From contig CAWCOH010000007.1 in the NCBI GenBank assembly GCA_963797115.1, positions 186,001 through 250,000 of the forward strand: 64,000 bases of DNA, in the 5' to 3' direction. This DNA comes from AP-15 sp963797115. GTDB taxonomy: Bacteria > Pseudomonadota > Alphaproteobacteria > ATCC43930 > CGMCC-115725. A program made the position numbers and the translations under genes. Below the pieces are notes generated by a model. It made no database searches. It worked only from the letters and a program-made list of their open reading frames with translations, and was not told where the DNA came from. Every line of letters starts with the position of its first letter. The stretch's first letter is position 1. This document shows, one piece after another, positions 28,878 to 36,462 of this stretch.

Positions 28878-29543
28878 TTGCTCCGGCTCACCCCCGACAT
28901 TCTCCTTGCCGCCTATGCCGCCGGGATCTTTCCGATGGCCGAATCGGCCGATGACCCCGAGCTCTTCTGGGTCGACCCGCGCCGCCGCGGCATCCTTCCG
29001 CTCGACGCCTTCCATGTGGCGCGCCGACTGCGCCGGGTGGTGCGCCAGCGCATCTTCGAGATCCGCTGCGACAGCGCCTTCACGGAGGTCATCCTCGGCT
29101 GCTCCGAAGCAAGCGAGAAGCGGCCGAACACCTGGATCAACGACGAGATCGTCCGCCTCTACACGACGCTTTTCACCCGCGGTGCGGCGCACAGCGTGGA
29201 GTGCTGGCGCGCCGGAGCGTTGGTCGGCGGCCTGTACGGCGTGTCGATCGGGGCCGTCTTTTTCGGCGAGAGCATGTTCAGCCACGAGAGCGAGGCGAGC
29301 AAGGTCGCCCTTGTTCATCTGGTTGCGCGGCTGCGTCTCGGCGGCTACCGCCTGCTCGACACCCAGTTTCTGACGCCGCATCTGGCGACCTTCGGCGGCA
29401 TCGAAATAACCCGCGCCCGCTATCATCGCCTGCTCGCCGACGCGCTGACTTATCGAGCCGCCTTCCCCTCGGACTTGCCTGCCGCTGCCGGTGCCTGTGC
29501 CGACCCGCTCGTCTTCCTGCAATCGAGCAAATTCACGTCATAG
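28878..29543 (+). CDS. aat: Leucyl/phenylalanyl-tRNA–protein transferase
   Basis: The 221 residues show the Aat signatures AYAAGIFPMAES, WVDPRRRGILPLD, RPNTWINDEI and FFGESMFSHESEASKVAL. The enzyme adds Leu or Phe to N-terminal Arg/Lys proteins, targeting them to ClpAP in the N-degron pathway. A TTG at 28878, two bases after the accC stop, fits best (LRLTPDILLAAYAAG). The last 94 bp overlap the 3' end of the convergent DUF2155 gene. Confidence 0.92.
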   Translation: MLRLTPDILLAAYAAGIFPMAESADDPELFWVDPRRRGILPLDAFHVARRLRRVVRQRIFEIRCDSAFTEVILGCSEASEKRPNTWINDEIVRLYTTLFTRGAAHSVECWRAGALVGGLYGVSIGAVFFGESMFSHESEASKVALVHLVARLRLGGYRLLDTQFLTPHLATFGGIEITRARYHRLLADALTYRAAFPSDLPAAAGACADPLVFLQSSKFTS

Positions 29544-29881
29544 ATCGGGTGCTCGAGCGCCGACAGAGCCGGGCTCGACGCGAACATCCAGCCGCTGAAC
29601 ACCCGGGTCCCGGCCTCGCCCGGACGAAACTCGTCGATCTCGATAAATGCGGCACTCTCCGGCGTCTCCTCCGGGGGGCTCTTTTCGCAGTCTCGGACGC
29701 GAATCGACAGGGTGCCGAACCGCACCGGAGCGCCGACCGGTACCTCGAATTTGGAGATCCGGGCGGTAATCTTGTCGAGCCCCTGAAGGAGCGCCACCGG
29801 CTCCGCGATCATCTCGCCCTCTGCCGGCCCGACGAGGACGGTCGTCAACAAAACGGCGAGGGCTGCCCTGCGAAAAGTCAC
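29450..29881 (-). CDS. DUF2155 exported protein
   Basis: The 143 residues carry a signal peptide (FRRAALAVLLTTVLVGPAEG) and the DUF2155 core: LQGLDKITARISKFEVPVG, GTLSIRVRDC and FSGWMFASSPALSALEHPIYDVNLLDC. It is predicted periplasmic, and family members are conserved next to aat/accC in alphaproteobacteria without an assigned role. The GTG start overlaps the preceding 75-codon gene by 4 bp (GTGA). The C-terminal tail is encoded opposite the end of aat, which is unusual. Confidence 0.85.
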   Translation of the reverse strand: MTFRRAALAVLLTTVLVGPAEGEMIAEPVALLQGLDKITARISKFEVPVGAPVRFGTLSIRVRDCEKSPPEETPESAAFIEIDEFRPGEAGTRVFSGWMFASSPALSALEHPIYDVNLLDCRKTSGSAQAPAAAGKSEGKAAR

Positions 29882-30105
29882 TTCCGATAGGGGTTAACGA
29901 TCGCCGCGACGATCCCGGCAAGCACCTCGCGCACCTGCCGCTCGTCGCAGCCCATCAGCACGGCGTCCTCGAACGCCTCCTGGGCCAGCTCGCGCAGCTC
30001 GGCGAGGTTTTCGTTCAGCACCTTGATCTTCTCCACACAGGAGACCGCTTCGCCCTCGGGCGTGCGCCAGACCGGAAACTCTGAGGACATTCTCGGCACC
30101 GCCAT
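29878..30105 (-). CDS. Small conserved hypothetical protein (75 residues)
   Basis: The sequence contains FPVWRTPEGEAVSCVEKIKVLNENL and a helical second half ending VAAIVNPYRK. It has no signal peptide or membrane segment. It sits between mlaD (2 bp away) and the DUF2155 gene (4-bp overlap), so it is clearly translated as part of this operon. I do not know its function; the shape suggests a small, mostly helical cytoplasmic protein. Confidence 0.75.
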   Translation of the reverse strand: MAVPRMSSEFPVWRTPEGEAVSCVEKIKVLNENLAELRELAQEAFEDAVLMGCDERQVREVLAGIVAAIVNPYRK

Positions 30106-30107
30106 GG

Positions 30108-30590
30108 CTATTTGGGGGGCGCTTCGCCCTCGCCCGGCTTCTTCGCCGCCCCCGGCTGCGAGAAGATCATTTGACCGATCAGATTTTCGAGGCTGACCGG
30201 CGACTGGGTGAATTTGATCCGGCCGCCGGGCGGGATCATCTGCTCCGAGCCGCCTGGGACAAGCGCCATGAAGCGGTCGCCGAGCAGACCGGCGGAGACG
30301 ATCTCGGCTACCGTGTCGTCGGGCAGCCGATAGGCCGGATCGATGCTCATGCGCACGGTGGCAAGGTATGTCTTGCGGTCGAGCGCCTCCGACACGATCG
30401 AGCCGACCTTGACGCCCGCGATGCGCACGTCGCTGCCGTCGCGGATGCCGGCGACGCTGTCGAACTGAGCGGTCAGCTCATAGCCCTGCACCGCCCTGAC
30501 CTGGCTCGTGGAATAGGCGAAGAACAGGAAGAACGCGGCGACGATCAGCACAACTGCGCCCATCACCGTCTCGATCATGTTCCCGGTCAT
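30108..30590 (-). CDS. mlaD: MlaD-type MCE domain lipid transport protein
   Basis: The 160 residues have one N-terminal membrane helix (VMGAVVLIVAAFFLFFAY) followed by a single MCE domain: YELTAQFDSVAGIRDGSDVRIAGVKVGSI and AEIVSAGLLGDRFMALVPGG. This is the periplasmic, inner-membrane-anchored component of the Mla system for phospholipid traffic. The mlaE and mlaF genes are not in the window. It is the second gene of a four-gene minus-strand operon, 16 bp after NDUFA12. Confidence 0.9.
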   Translation of the reverse strand: MTGNMIETVMGAVVLIVAAFFLFFAYSTSQVRAVQGYELTAQFDSVAGIRDGSDVRIAGVKVGSIVSEALDRKTYLATVRMSIDPAYRLPDDTVAEIVSAGLLGDRFMALVPGGSEQMIPPGGRIKFTQSPVSLENLIGQMIFSQPGAAKKPGEGEAPPK

Positions 30591-30606
30591 TGCCGCCTGC
30601 CGCCGC

Positions 30607-30990
30607 CTATTCCGGTGTCCACGGCTCGTAATCCCCGGTGGCCGGCGCCCGACGCCCGCCGCGCAGCACCGAACCCGGCGGATAATAAGCGAAGGGTGTG
30701 CCGGTCATATTCGGCTGGTGCTCCTTCTCCCAGGGATAACGCACGCGGTCGGCTCGAGGTAGTTCGTCAACCGTGTGATGCAGCCAGGCATGCCATTCCT
30801 GAGGCACCTTGGAGCCCTCCGGTTCGCCGTTATAGATGACCCAGCGCTTTTCCCGGCTAGCCCGTCCGCCGCCGCGCCGCAGCGGCCGCGCGCCCTTCTC
30901 GCGATAATAGCGGTTCCCATAGGCGTCGGTGCCGACCAATTCGCCGCGAAACCAAGTCAACAACCGCGTGCCGAGCGTCGATCGCCTCAT
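30607..30990 (-). CDS. NDUFA12-family NADH:ubiquinone oxidoreductase accessory subunit
   Basis: The 127 residues carry TWFRGELVGTDAYGNRYYRE, RWVIYNGEPEGSKVPQEWHAWLHH and WEKEHQPNMTGTPFAYYPPGS, diagnostic of the NDUFA12 (B17.2) accessory subunit of complex I found in alphaproteobacteria and mitochondria. The ATG at 30990 begins MRRSTLGTRLLTWF; longer in-frame starts add unrelated residues. It heads the operon NDUFA12–mlaD–small ORF–DUF2155. Confidence 0.92.
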   Translation of the reverse strand: MRRSTLGTRLLTWFRGELVGTDAYGNRYYREKGARPLRRGGGRASREKRWVIYNGEPEGSKVPQEWHAWLHHTVDELPRADRVRYPWEKEHQPNMTGTPFAYYPPGSVLRGGRRAPATGDYEPWTPE

Positions 30991-31350
30991 CCGTGCCCCT
31001 GCCGTTGTCCCGAGAGTGCCGAATATACGGCATTGCCGACATCCGCCGATAGGGAGTCCCGCTGCCCTTTCGGCGTCGCAGGCGTGGTCCGGATTCGGGC
31101 CGAAGCCTCCTACGCTGTCGTTCAAAAGAAATTTTCGTGCCTACAATCGAAAATTGCATCGATTATGGCTACTTTTGCAATCTAACGCAAATCAGCAGCA
31201 AAACTCTCCTAGACGTTGTAGCTCTGGTGTCGCGCGGGTGAGCAACGACCTTACCGCGCAAAGGTCCTCGAGGCCGCCCTGGAGTCACTCACCCAAGGAA
31301 AATATGATGCGAAGTAGGCAATTCTAAGGACAGCCTCAATCATAAATGTG

Positions 31351-31735
31351 ATGCCGCTCCGCCACTTGGCGAAAAGGGACCTGCAGAAGCCGGGGTGCTG
31401 CCGGCGTCGGACAAGGGTCGCCGACGATTTCGGCCGACCATGGGCTTCACCAAGTCGATCCCTGCGCCGGTCGAGGCAGCGACAAGGGGATGTCCACGGC
31501 ATCCCTAACCGCCCCGCCGCACGGGCAAAGACGCCAAAACCCACAAGGGCGTGCACGCCCAATTTGCCCGGCTGACGAGAAATGAGCCCCGGCTCGACCG
31601 TGAGCTGCGCCAATTCCTGGCCCAGCCCTACGGTATCAAGTCGATCACCGATGCGGGCTGGGGCCTGATACCGACGTACCGCTCGACGCGACGCGATCGA
31701 CACCCGCCGACTGCGGGCTCTTTGGCATTTCGGCC
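31351..31735 (+). pseudogene. HEPN-domain protein remnant, several frameshifts
   Basis: Pieces in different frames line up with a HEPN-domain (UPF0332-like) protein. They are LRHLAKRDLQK from 31357, GVLPASDK in a second frame, then VADDFGRP, then RTGKDAKTHKGVHAQFARL (31519 onward) with LDRELRQFLAQPYGIKSI, and GLGPDTDVPLD in another frame. The THKGVHAQF and LRQFLAxPYxxKS phrases are typical of the second half of such proteins. HEPN proteins are often ribonuclease toxins. At least three frame changes and a stop make this copy non-functional. No nucleotidyltransferase partner is visible beside it. Confidence 0.6.
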
Positions 31736-31884
31736 AGCGCGCCGCGAGCGTGTTTCGCCCGCAACATCTTGTGGCTGATTATCAGTTAGCCCCCAAAATC
31801 TATTGCCCAAGAGCGCCCCAGCGTTTATCCCTTGTCGGTTGTTGGCCCGTTCGACGAGAGCGCCGAATTGCCGGGGACGAGAAA

Positions 31885-32393
31885 ATGCATATCGCGCGTC
31901 GCTTTACAATGGCCGGAGAGGATCCCATTACGCCGCGGTGCCGTTCCGCGCCACGATCAGCTAGATCCGCAATCCTGACGGCTCGCTCGTCTCTCAGGCT
32001 GAGGGGATCGAGGTGCTGGCTGAGTGGAGCCAGGTGGCCCGCGACATCCTCGCCCAGAAATATCTCCACAAGCCGGCGCGCCTGACGCCGGCCGCCGAAG
32101 AGGGTGTGCCGTCCTGGCTGTGGCGCCACACCCCCGATAGCGCGGCGCTCGCGACCCTGCCCGAGGCCGCCCGTTACAGCGGTAAATCCAGCGCCCGCCA
32201 GGTCTTCGACCCGCACGGCGGGGACCTGGATCTATTGGGGATGGAAGGGCGAGTACTTCGACACCGAGGAAGACGCCCGTGCGTTCTACGACGAGATCCG
32301 CGTGATGCTGGCGCGCCAGATAGGGCCCCCAACTCGCGGCAATGGTTCAACACGGACCTTCATTGGGCCTATGGGATCGACGGCCCGGCGTAC
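31885..32393 (+). pseudogene. Decayed duplicate of the 5' end of nrdJ
   Basis: This stretch aligns with the first ~500 bp of the nrdJ gene at 36463 and stops at the GIDGPA codons. Matches include gaggggatcgaggtgc, gagtggagccaggtggcc and atcctcgcccagaa. It carries a frameshift and changed codons near its start (the GEDPIT region), so it is not translated as such. The similarity seems to extend upstream: aaatctattg lies 89 bp before its ATG and 82 bp before the real nrdJ ATG. Many substitutions separate the copies, so the duplication is old or the fragment came from another strain. Two SbcCD-like genes lie between the copies. Confidence 0.85.
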
Positions 32394-32441
32394 GGTTAAA
32401 GTAACTGTTTTTTTAGATCGACGGTTGTTCGGTATGAACCT

Positions 32442-33566
32442 ATGAGCATTCGCTTTCTTCACACCGCTGATCTTCAAATCGGCAAGCCTTTCGGACAATT
32501 CCCACCAGAGATTGCCGCGCCGTTGCGCGCTGCACGATTCGATACGTTGAAGCGGATCGCTTTGCTCGCCCGGGATCGCGGCGTGGATGCCGTTCTTGTT
32601 GCGGGCGACTGCTTCGACAATATCACCGCCTCGGACAACACGCTCCAGCGGTTTAAGGTCGCCTTAGAGCCGTTTGCCGGAGTGTGGGTCTTACTCCCGG
32701 GAAATCACGATCCCGCGATTGCTGAATCGCCCTGGACCCGGCTCAGGAGGTTCTCGCTTCCCCGTAACGTAATCATAGCCGATGAGCCCAAGCTAATAAC
32801 GATCGGGGACAAGGCTGTTGTTTTGCCCGCACCGCTGCGCCGCCGACGTGACGCAGCAGATCTCACCGACTGGTTCGACACGGCGGTTACAGAGGAAGGA
32901 ATGATCCGCATCGGGCTCGCCCACGGCTCGGTGCGGGAACTGTTGCCGGAGGGCATCGGAACTCTTAACCCTGTTGCTCGCGACCGTGCCGAACGCGCGC
33001 GGCTTGATTATCTAGCCCTTGGCGACTGGCATGGCCGGATGCCAGTCTCGGAACGAACCTGGTATTCAGGGACCCCAGAGCCTGATCGGTTTCGGTCGAA
33101 CGAGCCCGGGTATGTCCTCGAAGTGGTGATCGAAAATCCGGGAGCGATACCCAAGGTCGAAGCCGTCTCCGTGGGCCAGTATAGCTGGATAAATCTGGAG
33201 ATCGAGCTGATGCCTAGCGGCATCGACGAGATCCGCGATGATATTCGCCGGGCGCTCGGCGTTCCGGATCGCGAATTAGAGCGCCTCGTCTTGCGTCTAG
33301 GACTGCACGGGCCGATCGACCTTGCTACCCATGCGGCCCTCGACGACTTTCTCAGCGATCTCCGAGCGCGGGTCTTCTACCTTGAGGATGACGACACCAG
33401 CCTGACACCCCTGCCGACTGACGATGACTTAGACAGCATCGACACGAGGGGTTTCGTCCGGGCCGCGATGAACAGGCTACGCGAGCAGATGAATGGGCCG
33501 GAAGCGGGAACGGCACGACGTGCGCTCGCACTTCTTTATGGGCTCCATCATCAAGGTCGGGGCTAA
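32442..33566 (+). CDS. SbcD/Mre11-like metallophosphoesterase (DNA repair exonuclease family)
   Basis: The 374 residues show the five phosphoesterase motifs: FLHTADLQIG (DxQ in place of the usual DxH), VAGDCFDN, LLPGNHDP, GLAHGSV and LALGDWHG. This matches the SbcD/Mre11/YhaO family, Mn2+-dependent DNA nucleases acting on DNA ends. It ends 3 bp before the SbcC-like gene and is certainly co-transcribed with it, forming an Mre11–Rad50-type nuclease–ATPase pair. It begins directly after the nrdJ fragment, which suggests arrival as cargo. Confidence 0.87.
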   Translation: MSIRFLHTADLQIGKPFGQFPPEIAAPLRAARFDTLKRIALLARDRGVDAVLVAGDCFDNITASDNTLQRFKVALEPFAGVWVLLPGNHDPAIAESPWTRLRRFSLPRNVIIADEPKLITIGDKAVVLPAPLRRRRDAADLTDWFDTAVTEEGMIRIGLAHGSVRELLPEGIGTLNPVARDRAERARLDYLALGDWHGRMPVSERTWYSGTPEPDRFRSNEPGYVLEVVIENPGAIPKVEAVSVGQYSWINLEIELMPSGIDEIRDDIRRALGVPDRELERLVLRLGLHGPIDLATHAALDDFLSDLRARVFYLEDDDTSLTPLPTDDDLDSIDTRGFVRAAMNRLREQMNGPEAGTARRALALLYGLHHQGRG

Positions 33567-33569
33567 CTT

Positions 33570-36243
33570 ATGCTGTTCCGTGAAATCCATGTCCGCAACT
33601 TCCGAAAATTGGTCTTGCCGCTAGTCATCGGCGATATCGGCGACGGTCTTACCGTCATTGCCGGCGACAATGAGGAGGGTAAGAGCACCGTGCTCGACGC
33701 CATGCGCGCCGGCTTATTCGAGCGGCATAACCTTGGCGGCGAAGGGCTGGCAAAAATGCAGCCCTTCGGCTCCCGGGTGCGACCGGAAATCCAACTCTGC
33801 TTCGAGATCAAGGGCAGGGCTTATCGCCTGGATAAGGCTTTCGGCCAAAGGCCGTCCGCCCGCTTCGAAACACCAAACTGCATCTTTGAAGGACCGGCGG
33901 CGGAAGAGAAACTGGCCGAGCTACTGACGTTCCGGGTGGCGCGACGCGAAGCGAAGCCCGACGATCAGGGCATTCTGGGCCTATTTTGGCTGGAGCAAGG
34001 GCGCTCGCTAGAGGCGCTCGGCTTTGGCGAGATCGGGCGCTCGACCTTGCGGGCCTCCTTCGAGAAGGAAGTTGGCGATGTCCTCGGTGGAAATCACGGC
34101 CGCCAGCTCATGGTTGCTGCAAAGACGAAGCGCGATGCGCTGCTGACAGCCACCGGTAGGCCCAAGGCCGGTGGCGACCTGGCTGAGGCGATCGCCGAGG
34201 TTGTAGATGCGACACGGCGCGTGCAGCAGCTGGAAATTGATTGCCGCGAGTATGACCGAGACATAGCCGAGCTTGAGCGGGTCAAAGTTGAGTTGGCGCA
34301 GATCGATGCGGAGACCCGGATTGAGAAGGCGCAACAGGCTCTCGCCGAGGCGGAAGGAGAGGTCAAGAAGATCGAAGAGCTGCGGAATAAAGACGACGCA
34401 GCAACCGTCGCGGTCAAGTTGGCCGAGGCGGAATTCCGGAACGCAAACGATCGCTGCGCAGCGCGTCAGATGCTTGTGGAAGCACTCCACAAGCGATCGG
34501 AGGAGTTAGCGATCGATCAAGGCACTCTGATAAGGATCGAGGCGCAAACTGAGGAATTTAGTCGCCAGTTCAGCGAAGCGAAGGCGGCTTTCGACAACGC
34601 CACTGCAGCGAATAGCATGGCCGAGGTTCGTCTTGCGCTCTCCGAGGCTCGCCGTCGGAAAGAGGCGTTAGAGGGAGAGATCGGGGAACTCGATCGCCGG
34701 ATTTCAGAAGTCGATGGGCTCGTGGCTGTTAAGGCGGCTGCTGTGCGTGGGCTCTCTGAAACCCGGATCGACGCGCCCACGCTAGAAAGAATGCAGCGTC
34801 ACGACAGCGCCGTGCGCGAAGCGCGAGCAGCGCTTTCCGCCGCCGCGACTTGGCTGCGCTTCTTACCGTCGCACGGCCAAGCCACGACCAAAGACGGCAC
34901 GGAGCTGTCGCCCGGAGAATTGGTCGAGGTCACCGAACTGACGCGATTCGCGCTGGAAGGTTTCGGTGCTGTCGAGGTCGAGCCGGGTGGCTCGGTGCTA
35001 GCTGAGAGCCGCGAGCGGTTAACGGAGGCTGAGGCTGCGCTTTCCGGGGCGCTGATCGACGCACGGGTAGCCGATGTCGGGGAGGCAGTGACCGAACTCG
35101 CAGCGCGTAAGAAAGCCGAGTCGGACATTGTCGGTGCGGATCAGCTGATTGCCGTCCACGCTCCGCAAGGTATCGAGGCATTGCGATCGTACCGACTGAG
35201 GAAATCCGAGGTGCGGGCTTCGATCGACCTCGAATTGGACAACGTCTCGGCGCCCTTTGATCTAGGCGATTCTGAAACCGAGCGACACGCACTCGATGCC
35301 GCCAAGCTAGGCGAGACGACCGCACGAACGGCGCTGAACGATGCGCAAGGGCGTCAACAGCAACACGGCAGCGACCTCGCTATCGTTCGGGACAAATTTC
35401 AAAATGCCCAGCGGTATTCAGCCGAAGCGAAGCAAGCGTTGGATATTGCTCGTGCGGAAATCTCGGATACGGATCTCAGCGAAACGCTAAGGGCCGCCGC
35501 TGAGGCGCAAGTAACCGCCAAACGCGCAAAAACTGAGACGGCGCAGAACCTGGCCCAGGCCAAACCCACAGAGGCGGAGCGGCGGCGCGGGCAGGCTCAG
35601 ACAGACCTAGCGACCATAAAAGGCAAAGAACGTAGCTTGCGCGAGCAAGAAATCGGTATCGAGAATCGATTGGTCGGGGCCGATAAGAAGCGGATCCGCG
35701 AGGAGCTCGACGAGGCCCGAGGTCAAATGGACCGCGCGGCTTCGCGGCAGGACCGCATCCAGGCCGAAGTGAACGCTCTGAAGCTTCTGGTCGAGACCCT
35801 TGACAGCGCCGAACGAAACGCGAAGGAGGCCTTCCTTGAACCGGTCTTGCACCGGGTCCAGCCGTTCCTGGATCTTGTCTTCCCCGGCATGGGCATGACG
35901 CTGGATGAGGATACCCTCGAGATCACCGAGATTGCCCGACACGGCAGGACCGAACCCTATCGGGCTCTGAGCATTGGCACACGGGAGCAGCTGTCGATTC
36001 TCGTTCGAACTCGCCGTCGCGGTCTATCTACGAGAAAAGGGATATCCGGCTGCCGTTATCCTGGACGATGCCCTGGTTTATGCCGACGACGATCGCTTTG
36101 AGCGCATGCAGCTCGCTCTGCGAAAGGCGTCGGAAACCGTCCAAATCCTGATTTTGACCTGTCGCCCAAGGGACTGGCGTCAATTTGGAGCGCCAATTCG
36201 ACGTCTGGAAGAGATGACCGCTCCCCCGCTCCAGCCTGCCTGA
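33570..36243 (+). CDS. SbcC/Rad50-like SMC-type ATPase (3'-terminal frameshift)
   Basis: About 890 residues once one base is removed. The N-terminus has FREIHVRNFRKL and Walker A AGDNEEGKSTVLDA. A long coiled coil (about residues 200–760) follows. At the C-terminus are the ABC signature LSIGTREQLSIL and Walker B AAVILDDALVYADDDRF. The frame starting at 33570 runs off after LSILVR at about 36015, and the remaining 75 codons, including Walker B, are in another frame to 36243. An extra A in cgaactcgcc explains this. No CxxC zinc hook is visible in the coiled coil, unlike canonical Rad50/SbcC; the domain layout is closer to YhaN-like partners. It probably powers the upstream nuclease. Confidence 0.82.
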
Positions 36244-36462
36244 AAACCCCAAACCGCATCGCCAGCGGTTCGAACCCCTCGGCCTTTCTTGTAAACGCAT
36301 CGAGCTTGCGGAGCCGCGCTGTCGAGGCAGTGGGCGTGTCCTATGCGCAGCATCTTGTTGGTTTTCCACCTTTGGACGCTAAATCTATTGATCACTGATA
36401 ACCCTTGTGTTTAACCTCCCGCGTTGAGATGGCTCAGCGCAGATTGTTGGGGGGAGACAAGA

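Noticed and set aside
36268..36285. tRNA T-loop-like string ggttcgaacccc upstream of nrdJ
   Set aside because: The flanking bases do not pair as a T-stem and no anticodon or acceptor arms can be drawn, so it is not a tRNA or a tRNA-type attachment site.
36244..36462. Cobalamin riboswitch before the B12-dependent nrdJ
   Set aside because: I looked for a B12-box (gccactg-like) and the usual multi-helix leader and did not find them in this gap.
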